From Candidatus Defluviilinea gracilis (GTDB taxonomy: Bacteria > Chloroflexota > Anaerolineae > Anaerolineales > Villigracilaceae), in NCBI GenBank assembly GCA_016716235.1, contig JADJWS010000001.1, forward strand, positions 806,001 through 870,000: DNA of 64,000 nucleotides, in the 5' to 3' direction. Position numbers and translations under genes: made by a program. Positions within the stretch are counted from its first letter, which is position 1, and each line of letters opens with the position of its first letter. Below, piece by piece: positions 10,291-18,573 of the stretch. The notes beneath the pieces are model-generated. The model was given only the letters and a program-made list of their open reading frames with translations, searched no databases and had not been told where the DNA came from.

Positions 10291-10519
10291 CAAAACCAAT
10301 GCTGGACGCTGATAAACGCAGATTTTTCTTCTTTGAATCAGTCCATCTGCGCCTCAAAGTTATATCCGATAAAGTCTACTGCATGTCATCCCTTCGGGAG
10401 TGGCAAGCGCGTAAGGCGAGTTATTGACTCACCTACGCAGTTTCAGTACCGCAACTTTCAAGTTGCGCTCGCCACGCCAGGCGTAAGATAAATCTTGCGG
10501 TACTGCGTAAGGTGAGTTA
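10291..10519. repeat. Composite of dispersed repeats between kinase and hydrolase genes
   Basis: The 336-nt gap 10181-10516 holds no gene. After the terminator come a GCTGATAAACGCAGATTT-type repeat (about 10310-10372), then a palindromic composite at 10424-10519: GACTCACCTACGCAGT with CAGTACCGCAA is mirrored by TTGCGGTACTGCGTAAGGTGAGT. The right arm reaches the stop codon of the hydrolase. Part of the core (CACCTTACGCAGTT) recurs near 24975, also just downstream of a minus-strand gene. Confidence 0.65.
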
Positions 10520-11398
10520 TTTAATCGCCCGCTTCGTGATCGAGTCGAATAGAAAATCGATCAAATAGTGATTCACCTCATCGGCCGCGTCGAGATGCGC
10601 CCAATGCGTGGACTCGGGGAAGAGGATCAAATTCCTGTCGTCGCAATAATCCATGCTCGGGCGCGCGAGGCGATGGCTGAGCGCGAAGTCCTTCATCCCC
10701 CACATCATCAACGTGCGGACTTTGACCTGCATATCCGCAGGCATCTTCGGCGGGAATTGAAATGCGGCGCGATACCAATTCAGCATGGAGGTCAACGCGT
10801 TGGGCTGCGACCATGCCTCTTTATATTTTTCGAGGTCCGCATCGGTGAATGTGTTTTTCACGGATGAACTGCGCAGACCGCGAGCCATCTCGCGGAAAGC
10901 GTTCGCGGACAATATTTTTTCCGCAAGCCATGGCAGTTGAAAGAAGAGCCAATACCACGAGCGACGGATTTGATCGGGGTCGCGCCGCGCAAACCTGCGA
11001 TACACGGCCGGGTGCGGCGAGTTGAGCACGGCAAGCTTGTGCAACTTTTCGGGATACGTCATGGCAAGCATCCACGCGACGCCCCCGCCCCAGTCATGCC
11101 CCACGAGGTTGACTTTGTCGTAGTCCAACACTTTGATCAAGCCGAGCGCATCGTCCACAAGCGTAAAAACGCTGTAGTCTTTCTTATTTTTCGGCTTGTC
11201 GCTCAGGTTGTAGCCGCGCTGGTCAGGGATAATCACCCGGCACCCCGCGTTCACCAATGCGGGAATTTGTTTCCTCCACCCATACCAAAACTCAGGAAAG
11301 CCGTGTAAAAGGACGACAGGAGTTCCGCTTTTCGGTCCAGCCTGGACGACGTGCAAGCGAATTCCGTTCGTTGGGAGATAACTATGTTCAAGTTCCAT
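10517..11398 (-). CDS. Alpha/beta hydrolase, epoxide-hydrolase/dehalogenase-like
   Basis: 293 residues, full length for the family. VVLLHGFPEFWYGW carries the HGxP oxyanion motif, GHDWGGG the nucleophile elbow with Asp as nucleophile, and the C-terminal ESTHWAHLDA the catalytic His. Asp in the elbow (rather than Ser) is typical of soluble epoxide hydrolases and haloalkane dehalogenases. A cap-like insertion lies between about 130 and 220. Cytoplasmic, no signal peptide. No operon partner; substrate not predictable. No convincing ribosome site, but no better start is visible. Confidence 0.9.
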   Translation of the reverse strand: MELEHSYLPTNGIRLHVVQAGPKSGTPVVLLHGFPEFWYGWRKQIPALVNAGCRVIIPDQRGYNLSDKPKNKKDYSVFTLVDDALGLIKVLDYDKVNLVGHDWGGGVAWMLAMTYPEKLHKLAVLNSPHPAVYRRFARRDPDQIRRSWYWLFFQLPWLAEKILSANAFREMARGLRSSSVKNTFTDADLEKYKEAWSQPNALTSMLNWYRAAFQFPPKMPADMQVKVRTLMMWGMKDFALSHRLARPSMDYCDDRNLILFPESTHWAHLDAADEVNHYLIDFLFDSITKRAIK

Positions 11399-11612
11399 TG
11401 GGGTTTCGTCTCAATCTTTGGACGGTGATTCGCGCGAAAAATGCGGATGTATTTTTAATCAGCATTCTCAGCGTTTTTTCAGCGTCCCGACTTTTCTACA
11501 GCGAGGCGGGCGGGATTGTACCAAAGAATTGCGCGTGAAAGAAAATTCTTAGTGAGAGTTTAGGTCATGCGTAGGTTTCGTAGGGGAGGCATGGAGGAAA
11601 CGCGCGTTTTCC

Positions 11613-11690
11613 TCAATACCCTCCCCCAAAATACGCCCGGATCAAATCCGAAATATCCGCGGTGGTACTCTACTGTGCGACGATCATGAT
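11613..11690 (-). pseudogene. Remnant of the 3' end of an M1-type peptidase gene
   Basis: Read on the minus strand it gives STTADISDLIRAYFGGGY then stop, preceded by an in-frame TAG. The intact gene at 12457-13980 ends with NTTADISDLIRAYFRGGY and stop. DNA identity is high over about 60 nt and falls off upstream. It is therefore a decayed copy of the last ~25 codons of a paralogue. It lies on the far side of the AbrB/PIN cassette from the intact gene. Confidence 0.85.
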
Positions 11691-11745
11691 TAAGTGGTTC
11701 GATCTTGCCATCCTTCACCTGATGAAATCAAAACCATGATACAAT

Positions 11746-11757
11746 CTTACTAGTAAG
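11746..11757. promoter_or_regulatory. Palindromic operator candidate of the AbrB/PIN toxin-antitoxin pair
   Basis: Perfect 12-bp palindrome CTTACTAGTAAG directly after TACAAT (a -10-like box at 11740-11745), 13 nt before the antitoxin ATG. AbrB/MazE-type antitoxins usually repress their own promoter, so this is the likely operator. No clear -35 box was found. Confidence 0.6.
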
Positions 11758-11770
11758 AAAAGGAGAAAAC

Positions 11771-12034
11771 ATGGACAGCGTAGCCACCACTCGTATGTCA
11801 TCCAAAGGACAAGTTGTGATTCCCGAATCCATTCGCAAGCGGCTCGATCTAAGAGAGGGCGCGCAGTTCCTCGTTGTAGGCGAGGAAGATGTTGTCATTC
11901 TAAAAATGGTCGCTCCGCCTGATATGAATGAATTCAATGCTCTTATCAAACAAGCGCGTCAACAAGCAAAAGAAGCGGGGTTGAAACCAAAAGACATTAC
12001 ATCTGCCATTGCTAAAGCAAGAGCCCGTAAATGA
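11771..12034 (+). CDS. AbrB/MazE-type antitoxin
   Basis: 87 residues, with AAGGAG ribosome site. The N-terminal half is a SpoVT/AbrB swapped-hairpin domain (SSKGQVVIPESIRKRLDL, then EGAQFLVV), a DNA-binding fold. The C-terminal half is helical and basic (KARARK), where such antitoxins usually wrap the toxin. Its stop overlaps the toxin start (ATGA), so the two are translationally coupled. Probably neutralises the PIN ribonuclease and represses the operon through the palindrome at 11746. Confidence 0.9.
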   Translation: MDSVATTRMSSKGQVVIPESIRKRLDLREGAQFLVVGEEDVVILKMVAPPDMNEFNALIKQARQQAKEAGLKPKDITSAIAKARARK

Positions 12035-12450
12035 GGATCGCTTTGGACAAAGTTGTGATGGACACCAACGTGTTCGTCTCAGCAGTCTTCTTCAGCGGAC
12101 CTCCCTTTCAAATCCTCAACACATGGCAATCGGGTAAGTTTGAATTAGCCGTTTCGCAGGAAATTCTGGATGAATATCGGCGGGTTGGAGAAGTTTTGGC
12201 GGAAGAATACTCCAATATCGGCTTGAAGCCGATGCTCAACTTTGTCATTGACCATGCAAAAGTTTATAAGCCTGCAAAACTCAATGGGCCTGTTTGCGAG
12301 GATCCGGACGATGATAAGTTTTTCGCCTGCGCCCTGGCAAGCGAGAGCAAGATCATCATCAGCGGGGATAAGCATTTGTTGAAGGTTTCAGGTTATGAAG
12401 GAATTGAAGTGTTGAAACCGCGCGAATTTGTAGACAGATACTTGAGTTGA
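12031..12450 (+). CDS. PIN-domain toxin (putative ribonuclease)
   Basis: 139 residues. The acidic PIN active-site set is visible: Asp11 in VVMDTNV, Glu44 (or Glu48) in SQEILDEY, Asp91/Asp95 in CEDPDDDKF, and Asp113 in ISGDKHL. It matches the COG1569-type putative-toxin PIN family in length and motif layout. Members usually cleave RNA with Mg2+ when the antitoxin is lost. It overlaps the antitoxin gene by 4 nt and ends 6 nt from the convergent peptidase gene. Confidence 0.9.
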   Translation: MRIALDKVVMDTNVFVSAVFFSGPPFQILNTWQSGKFELAVSQEILDEYRRVGEVLAEEYSNIGLKPMLNFVIDHAKVYKPAKLNGPVCEDPDDDKFFACALASESKIIISGDKHLLKVSGYEGIEVLKPREFVDRYLS

Positions 12451-12456
12451 ATTCCC

Positions 12457-13980
12457 TCAATACCCTCCCCTAAAATACGCCCGGATCAGATCCGAAATAT
12501 CGGCAGTGGTGTTCTGCCTCGCGACCGCGAAAAAATCATACGCAGTGGCGCGACCACGCCCATAGCGCGAGGCGTAATCGCGCAGGAATGCGAAGAACGC
12601 GTCGTCTCCCATGCGATAGTTCAACGCTTCCAAAAAGTTCGCGCCGTTGAGATAACTCGCGTTGACATAGGCGCGGAAGGTCGGCGCTTCGTAGATACTC
12701 GCATCCACATAGCCCGATGGACCGAAATAATTTACGCGCCACTGCCACCACCAATCGTACGAGTTGGGATAGATATGCTCATAGAACAGCGCCTCGCTAT
12801 ACACCGACAGCGCCTCATCCAGCCACGGCTCGGTGGCAGAATCATTCCCCACCAACCCATACCACCATTGATGCGCGATCTCATGCACGCCGATCGCCAC
12901 CAGATTACTGCGCGCCGAACCGTCGTATTCGTTGTAAAACTTCGTCGCTAAAAACACCAAGCCATCGAACTCCTGCCCGTCGTTCAAGTCAGCCTGCACA
13001 ATGCTAAGACTGCCATACGGATACGGACCGAACAGCGACTCGAACAACCCCACCGCACGCACCGCCGCATTCAGGATGGCAAGCCCCTCCGTTTCGTAAC
13101 CGGGATAATAATACGCGCGGATCACCGCCGCCCCTGCGGCGGCTTCCACGAACCGGAACTGGTCGCTCGCCGACAGCGCGAACGTCCGCGCGCCGAAGAG
13201 GCGATAGCGAGTCCATTCATTGTTCGGCTCTCCCACTCCGCCGGTGGCAAACGAGAGCGCTCCATCCGTTGCGCGGACGTTGACTTCAAAATCTGCCGCA
13301 TCTTGGACAAGATGTTCGCCGAGATAATAATCGTCATGCAACACCCAGCCGTTGCTATACGGCACGACGAACGGGAGCCAATCCGTCAAATTGACCTGAT
13401 CCACATCATAGCCATATGGATGATCCTTCACCTTGGCGGGTATCGAAACATGGAAGCGCATGGCTAACGCGATTTGCGTCCCCGGCGCCAGAGGTTGCGG
13501 CAAATAGACTATGAGTCGATGACCATTCAAATCATAATTCAAAGCATTGCCGTTGAGCAGTATATTCTCGAGATTAAAACCGCCGTGATGATTCGGCTCG
13601 ACCGCCATCACCAGTTCGTTGAGCGTCACTCCCGTTTGATTCGTGTATCGGATCGTTTCATCCACCGCGAGTTGATGTCCGTAATAATCGAGCAAGGCAA
13701 ACAATGTGTATTGAGTCCGCGCTGAGGTTGGGGGCGAGGTTGGCTGTGGCAGGGATGTTGCAGTGAAAGCCAACGTCGGAGGCGGCGTGTTCGTCGGCGG
13801 TTCGGGCGTGAAAGACGGCGTCAACGTCACCGGTTGGAAAGGCGTGGGGGTTGGCGACGCGCCCGGGTCCTGGGTAACAACCGCAAGCGTGGGAGGAAGC
13901 GCCTGTCCCCTTTGAGGCAGATTGCAGGAGGAGAGAAAAAATAAAAGGAGGAGAAAATTAAATCGAAGTGGAATTTTCAT
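12457..13980 (-). CDS. M1-family (gluzincin) peptidase-like lipoprotein
   Basis: 507 residues. A signal peptide ends in a lipobox (FFLSSC) and is followed by a Thr/Pro-rich spacer to about residue 85. The catalytic part has HEIAHQW and then, exactly 18 residues after the second His, the Glu of WLDEAL: the HExxH-X18-E zinc site of M1 aminopeptidases. The N-terminal beta-domain is present; the C-terminal HEAT-like domain of large M1 enzymes is short or absent. Predicted as a membrane-anchored extracellular metallopeptidase. A paralogue follows upstream at 14131-15636 and a remnant of a third copy lies at 11613. Confidence 0.9.
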   Translation of the reverse strand: MKIPLRFNFLLLLFFLSSCNLPQRGQALPPTLAVVTQDPGASPTPTPFQPVTLTPSFTPEPPTNTPPPTLAFTATSLPQPTSPPTSARTQYTLFALLDYYGHQLAVDETIRYTNQTGVTLNELVMAVEPNHHGGFNLENILLNGNALNYDLNGHRLIVYLPQPLAPGTQIALAMRFHVSIPAKVKDHPYGYDVDQVNLTDWLPFVVPYSNGWVLHDDYYLGEHLVQDAADFEVNVRATDGALSFATGGVGEPNNEWTRYRLFGARTFALSASDQFRFVEAAAGAAVIRAYYYPGYETEGLAILNAAVRAVGLFESLFGPYPYGSLSIVQADLNDGQEFDGLVFLATKFYNEYDGSARSNLVAIGVHEIAHQWWYGLVGNDSATEPWLDEALSVYSEALFYEHIYPNSYDWWWQWRVNYFGPSGYVDASIYEAPTFRAYVNASYLNGANFLEALNYRMGDDAFFAFLRDYASRYGRGRATAYDFFAVARQNTTADISDLIRAYFRGGY

Positions 13981-14004
13981 AAAAATATATTACATCCCTG
14001 CTTT

Positions 14005-14127
14005 GGTGGTCGAGTAGGGCGGATGCTTCTCCGCCCGTATCGAGACCACCAGTTAACAAAAGCATATTTGTTACTTGCTGGTTTCGATATTTCCTGCGAC
14101 GAGCATCGCGGGACTACTCAACCAGCG
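14005..14127. repeat. GGTGGTCGAGTAG palindromic repeat pair
   Basis: First palindrome 14005-14050: GGTGGTCGAGTAGGGCGG...CCGCCCGTATCGAGACCACC. A second, degenerate copy (CTGGTTTCGATA...ACTACTCAACCAG) follows to 14127. Related copies are at 46870-46915 and 51716-51759. It fills the gap between the two M1-type peptidase genes. Confidence 0.8.
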
Positions 14128-14130
14128 GAG

Positions 14131-15636
14131 TTAGTATGTATTTTTAAAATACTTCGCCATCAGGTCAGATAGATCCGCCGAGGTATGCTCGCGCAGGACG
14201 CGGAAGAAATCGGCGCCCGTCGCGCGCTTGCCTGCGTATTGAGCGTAATAATCTTTGAGGAACGCGAAGAAAATTTCATCGCCGACGCGCTCGCGCAACT
14301 CTTGAAAAAATCGCGCGCCTGTTAAATAGACTTTATCCCAATACGGCCTTTGCCCGCCGCCATCATACACTTGCGTATCCACAAAGCCCGCTTGTTGAAA
14401 TTCAAAATAACGATAACTCTGCCACGATGCAACCAGATCGGGGTAGAGCGCTTCGTAATACATACGCTCGCTGTAGGTGGCAAGCGCCTCGTCCAGCCAC
14501 GGCTCGATGCCCTGATCGTTTGCCACCGCGTCGAACCACCATTGATGCGCGGTCTCGTGCGCGCCGATCGCCACGAGGTAATTCACAGGCGTGCCATCGT
14601 ACAAATTAAAATAATCGCGGCTGATGAAATAGAACGCAGAATATTCCATGCCGTCGTTGAAATCGCCTTGCACTGCCGTCATCGTTTTGTGACGATATGG
14701 TCCGAACTTTTCAGTGAACACTTGCAACGCCTGCGCGGTCGCTTGCAATAACGCTTCGCCCTCTTCATCGTAAAACGCGAAATAATACGCGAAGACTTTC
14801 ACATCGCCGACGGTCTGCGTGGCGACTTTATAATCGGTGCTCATGGATAGGGCAAACGTGCGCCCCGCGTCCAACTCGAACTTGCGGCTGGTCGCTAACC
14901 CTGATGCCACCTCCGCCCCCGACGAGGCGATCTGCGGAGTCGTCCCATCGGTGAATGTGACTGTCACATCGAAGTCCGCCACATCATACACAAGATGCTC
15001 GCCATAGAACCAGGGGTTGTGCAATATCCATCCTTCGCCTGCTTGATACGGCACAATGAACGGATACCAATCCACAAAGTTGACTTGCCTGTCCGAGTAC
15101 CCATAAATCTGCGGGCGGACTTCGTTCGGGTTGCTGTACGCCTGCATCTGCGGGAGGATCAGGCTGTAGGTCATCGCGAGGGTGAGTGATCCGCTTGGAG
15201 GCAACGGCTGAGGCAGGACAATTTCCAGCCGCTGGTTGAGCGGTTCGAGCGTGTAATTAAGAATCGGCAAGCCATCCGCAGAAAGGGATCGGAGGGTGAA
15301 TCCGCCGCTCCATAAATTGGGTTCAACAGCCAGCACAAGATTCGTGAGCGTTTCGCCGGTCCAGTTGGGATAGGTGATGGTCTGGTTCACCTCCGCCGCT
15401 TTGGACGAGTAATTCATCCGCAAGTCAATCGTATATCGCGGACGCTCCAATTCAGGCGCGAGGGTAGGGAAGGCGGTTGGGGTTTCAGTTGGAAGCGCGG
15501 TTTCAGAAGGAGGAATGGTTGCGGATGGAGATTGTGTTTCGGTGGGGAGAGGAGGAGGGGTTGAGGGGAAACAAGAAGTGACGAGTAAACAGTAGAAAGT
15601 GGAAAGTAGAATGCGCGTTGCGATGGGTTTGGACAT
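14131..15636 (-). CDS. M1-family peptidase-like lipoprotein, paralogue
   Basis: 501 residues from ATG 15636, chosen because a signal peptide with lipobox LLVTSC begins there; an upstream ATG at 15690 would put 18 polar residues ahead of it. The zinc site is HETAHQW with Glu of WLDEAL 18 residues on. Domain order matches the neighbouring gene (Thr/Pro spacer, beta domain, catalytic domain, C-terminal SADLSDLMAKYF similar to the neighbour's ADISDLIRAYF). A tandem-duplication origin is likely. The signal peptide is encoded by DNA resembling a dispersed GAAAGTGG repeat (15575-15611). Predicted extracellular metallopeptidase; substrate unknown. Confidence 0.9.
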   Translation of the reverse strand: MSKPIATRILLSTFYCLLVTSCFPSTPPPLPTETQSPSATIPPSETALPTETPTAFPTLAPELERPRYTIDLRMNYSSKAAEVNQTITYPNWTGETLTNLVLAVEPNLWSGGFTLRSLSADGLPILNYTLEPLNQRLEIVLPQPLPPSGSLTLAMTYSLILPQMQAYSNPNEVRPQIYGYSDRQVNFVDWYPFIVPYQAGEGWILHNPWFYGEHLVYDVADFDVTVTFTDGTTPQIASSGAEVASGLATSRKFELDAGRTFALSMSTDYKVATQTVGDVKVFAYYFAFYDEEGEALLQATAQALQVFTEKFGPYRHKTMTAVQGDFNDGMEYSAFYFISRDYFNLYDGTPVNYLVAIGAHETAHQWWFDAVANDQGIEPWLDEALATYSERMYYEALYPDLVASWQSYRYFEFQQAGFVDTQVYDGGGQRPYWDKVYLTGARFFQELRERVGDEIFFAFLKDYYAQYAGKRATGADFFRVLREHTSADLSDLMAKYFKNTY

Positions 15637-15678
15637 GGGGAGTATTTTAACCGATTGAAAGTTCCCTTTTAACGATAA

Positions 15679-15709
15679 AACCTCCCGCAATGTTTCCTGG
15701 CGGGAGGTT
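15679..15709 (-). terminator. Intrinsic terminator after the SRPBCC gene
   Basis: Stem AACCTCCCG / CGGGAGGTT with a 13-nt loop. Read on the minus strand it is followed by TTATCG, 17 nt after the stop of the SRPBCC gene. Confidence 0.8.
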
Positions 15710-15725
15710 CTTGCATCAATTCATC

Positions 15726-16169
15726 TTATCCTTCAATCTGTTTTTTCATGTTTTGCATGGTGGTTTCCAAACCTGACATCATTTGCTTCTTCATCATATC
15801 TTCCATACCGGGGACGTTGGGCATTCCCGCGGGAACGAGCGTCGCGTCCATTTGCAGGGTGAGCCTTGTATTGTTGCCATCTGCTTCGAAGAGGTACGTG
15901 TTGGTCACATCTGAGGCGGGAGGCGCGGCAAAGGTCTTTACGCCAAATTTCTTGTTCGGCTCAAACGCGACAACTTCGTTTGTTGTGGTGTTTTTATGCC
16001 CCATGGAGGTGGTCTCGATCTTGTACTTCGTCCCCAACTTGACAGGTCCGTCCACTTCGACGCCGGTGATGTAGGCGCTCAATTTCTTCTGTTTGTCGAG
16101 ATTGGTGATGTATTCAAAAACTTTCTCGACGGGCTTGCTAATGGTCACGCTGGTTTCGATGGTTGGCAT
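15726..16169 (-). CDS. SRPBCC-fold protein (polyketide cyclase/START-like)
   Basis: 147 residues with a clean AAAGGAG ribosome site. The start METSVTISKPVEKVFEYI-like pattern (beta strand, then PxEkVFeyI helix) and the distribution of strands are typical of SRPBCC (PF10604-like) lipid/hydrophobic ligand-binding proteins. The C-terminal long helix is Met-rich (MEDMMKKQMMSGLE). Cytoplasmic. Ligand unknown. Single gene with its own terminator. Confidence 0.85.
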   Translation of the reverse strand: MPTIETSVTISKPVEKVFEYITNLDKQKKLSAYITGVEVDGPVKLGTKYKIETTSMGHKNTTTNEVVAFEPNKKFGVKTFAAPPASDVTNTYLFEADGNNTRLTLQMDATLVPAGMPNVPGMEDMMKKQMMSGLETTMQNMKKQIEG

Positions 16170-16509
16170 GGGATACTCCTTTGGGTGGGGAATGAGGGTG
16201 GGAGGATTAAATCAATGAAAGGCTCTGTTTTACCCAAGTTATAGCTCTCACGCAATCACTAGCTGAGCGAAATAATCATAAATCGCTCAGTTTATTTGAC
16301 ACGAACGCATCCGCTTTTTGAAGCAAGATTACCAGGTTGACAGCGTAATCAAGTCAAATACGCCTATACAAATCCGTGTGTGCGTAACCAACCGCAACCT
16401 GCGAAAATTATTAACAAATGGATAGGACTATGGTACTATCGAATAGTTATTGGGCAAGGCGTTGTAGCCTCTCCCAAAATAATTCCTTTATTGGGCTGGA
16501 ATAAAATTT
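16170..16509. other. Non-coding stretch at the edge of an AT-rich island
   Basis: No gene seen. It holds an 8-bp inverted repeat CTGAGCGA/TCGCTCAG (16263-16290) followed by TTTATTT, and TTGAC-containing sequence that does not form a well-spaced promoter. Base composition turns clearly AT-rich here and stays so to about 18.56 kb. Confidence 0.5.
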
Positions 16510-17223
16510 ATGAAACACGAATCGAAAAAAAGAAATGGGAAACAACTTGGTCAAAACGGCCTTTTATGGAATGCTACTATCATAGCAGGGATAATTGTGG
16601 TAGTTATTCTTTTGCTTTCTTCGTTAGTTTCATTCTTTAATAATACCCACTTTACCCCAACGCCTTCAATAGAAGCAAGTTCTACACAGAATGCCACCAA
16701 CACCGCATCCCCGACCACAGTAATAACATTATCTGCCGAGTCTCCACAAAGCCAAACACCTACAATCACGATTACGCCTATCGTAGAACCTTCTTCAACT
16801 TCATCACCCGTAATAATTTTCCCTTCACTATTTCCATCACCTGTAAAAAATGCAGTTGGGACTAATTTACCCGACAAATTCAAGATCGGACCTTGGCATG
16901 ACGACTACATCATTTGTGATCCGAGACAAGAAGTTTATACAGTCCGTATTTATGGCGTTGAAATAGCCCATGGAACTTTTCCATATAAATTTACGTTTTG
17001 GCAAATGAACAACATGATAGAACCTTTCACTGACACAGAAGACTCAAGTGAAAAATACGTGGAATTCGATCAAGAAACACCAGTTGTCGTTAGTAAGGGA
17101 TCGTATATTCATGTTATCATGACATTCCAGCGAGAAAACGGAACTTTGGTTACCTGGATTGATGATCTTTATTACCCCAGGCCGGAATTTACCCCTGGCT
17201 GCCCACAATACATCAGCCAGTAA
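16510..17223 (+). CDS. Membrane-anchored protein of unknown function
   Basis: 237 residues. Basic N-terminus, one TM helix (about 22-42), a Ser/Thr/Pro-rich spacer to about 115, then a beta-rich C-terminal domain with two Cys and several Trp (GPWHDDY, FTFWQMNN, WIDDLYYPRPEF). No family recognised. Codon use is AT-rich, unlike the flanking genes, which suggests transfer. Probably an extracellular domain tethered to the membrane. Followed 32 nt later by a small membrane-protein gene in the same direction. Confidence 0.6.
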   Translation: MKHESKKRNGKQLGQNGLLWNATIIAGIIVVVILLLSSLVSFFNNTHFTPTPSIEASSTQNATNTASPTTVITLSAESPQSQTPTITITPIVEPSSTSSPVIIFPSLFPSPVKNAVGTNLPDKFKIGPWHDDYIICDPRQEVYTVRIYGVEIAHGTFPYKFTFWQMNNMIEPFTDTEDSSEKYVEFDQETPVVVSKGSYIHVIMTFQRENGTLVTWIDDLYYPRPEFTPGCPQYISQ

Positions 17224-17255
17224 GTATATTAACAAATCGACAAAGGAGATATAAA

Positions 17256-17435
17256 ATGTTTAAGCCTTTTCAGAAATCTGTTTTACTTACCGCATTGGTT
17301 GTTGTACCAATGTTATTAACTAACATAATCTTTTCAGCAACACAAACCACCCAAGGCAGCAATGGACTCATAGCCATTGGCTCTATTTGGGCAAGTTCAA
17401 TTATTTATCTTTTAAGTGCCAAGTCAAAAATTTAA
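17256..17435 (+). CDS. Small membrane protein, 59 residues
   Basis: ATG is preceded by AAAGGAG at good spacing. The product has two hydrophobic segments (about 9-27 and 38-53) and a basic C-terminus (SAKSKI), so it should span the membrane twice. No family recognised. It lies between two other AT-rich genes in the same direction and may be co-transcribed with them. The strong ribosome site is the main reason to believe it. Confidence 0.65.
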   Translation: MFKPFQKSVLLTALVVVPMLLTNIIFSATQTTQGSNGLIAIGSIWASSIIYLLSAKSKI

Positions 17436-17473
17436 GCAGTCAGTAAAGCAAGTTGAAACTCTTGAAAAACCAA

Positions 17474-18415
17474 ATGAGGCAACAAAAGAATGGCAATGCG
17501 CCACAATTCAAATCACTGTATTTGATTCCGCTTGCAATTCTTGTAGCGAAAATTTTAGATATTGGATTTCAATATTTCGGTATTGAATTTACTTCACCGC
17601 CGGATGGAGCAAATTGGTTTGTTTCAAATTTCATTGAATGGTTTGGCGTTCTTTATGGCATCCTTCTTCCACTAATACTAGTTCGCGTTTGGGAGCAACT
17701 TGACGATATCGACAGAGAGTTCGACAGAGAAGCAGACGCGGTTAGAATTCTATATGAGGACTTGTCTTATTTAAAAGAAGAAGGTTCGGCAACCGGGCAG
17801 AATATTTCGTTGTTACTCAAAAGTTATGTGGAACATGTTATCAAAAACTATCCGAAAGAGATAAAAACTCAGGAAAGTCTAGTTAGAAGTACAACACCTG
17901 AAAGAACTGCGGGGGACGAAATATTGATAGAAATCAGAGAGCAATTTAGACAACTAATGCATTCAAACATGATGAACAACAAGCTACTAGAATTTCTCGT
18001 GCCAGAATTGTTTGAAAGACTTAAAGAAATAACTGACATTCGAGGTGATAGAATTTCTCTCGCAAGCCAACGGCTTTTTGACAGCCTACGTATCGTAGCT
18101 TTGATTACATCAATTTTATTCGTTATACCTTTCTACTTTGCAGTTTTTACCAGCAAAACCGGGGTGTTAGATATCATCTTAATCATTGGCGTGACATTAC
18201 TCGTGATATTTATTTATATGATAATCGAGGATTTGGATGAACCTTTTCATGGCACATGGAAAGTTAGCGACGATTCATGGAAAAACCTATTAAACGACAT
18301 CAACGCCAATCAACGCAAATCTATGGTTGCAGACCCTCACATGAAAAGTTTATTAACCATCTATGGTGAAAAGCCACTCCCTCGAAGCCGCCCAAAAAAT
18401 TTAAAAAAACGATGA
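17474..18415 (+). CDS. DUF4239-like (bestrophin-like) membrane protein
   Basis: About 313 residues from ATG 17474 (in-frame TTG at 17453; neither has a good ribosome site). TM segments near the N-terminus (about 18-36 and 55-75) and two more near 205-255 flank a long, charged helical cytoplasmic part. The ordering WEQLDDIDREFDREADAV, then a distal TM pair, then IIEDLDEPFHGTW matches the usual DUF4239 layout (LD-PF-G after the last TM). Function of the family is not established; an ion-channel-like role has been proposed by analogy. AT-rich codon use, part of the island. Confidence 0.65.
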   Translation: MRQQKNGNAPQFKSLYLIPLAILVAKILDIGFQYFGIEFTSPPDGANWFVSNFIEWFGVLYGILLPLILVRVWEQLDDIDREFDREADAVRILYEDLSYLKEEGSATGQNISLLLKSYVEHVIKNYPKEIKTQESLVRSTTPERTAGDEILIEIREQFRQLMHSNMMNNKLLEFLVPELFERLKEITDIRGDRISLASQRLFDSLRIVALITSILFVIPFYFAVFTSKTGVLDIILIIGVTLLVIFIYMIIEDLDEPFHGTWKVSDDSWKNLLNDINANQRKSMVADPHMKSLLTIYGEKPLPRSRPKNLKKR

Positions 18416-18466
18416 TGTCTAGAAAAAATATTTAACGTCTATTAGAGTAACATAAATTGATTTACT

Positions 18467-18523
18467 GTAGTAACGACTTCAGTCGCTTATTTGCGGCAAG
18501 TAAGCGACCGAAGTCGTTACTAC
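18467..18523. repeat. Long inverted repeat GTAGTAACGACTTC...
   Basis: Arms GTAGTAACGACTTCAGTCGC and GCGACCGAAGTCGTTACTAC pair almost perfectly (one mismatch) around a short loop. A half copy lies at 19468-19488. It marks the right edge of the AT-rich island and lies downstream of the minus-strand permease gene. Confidence 0.85.
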
Positions 18524-18573
18524 AACGTGAGGCAAATATGGTTAATAGGAACAATAAATTTTCTTTGAATTAA

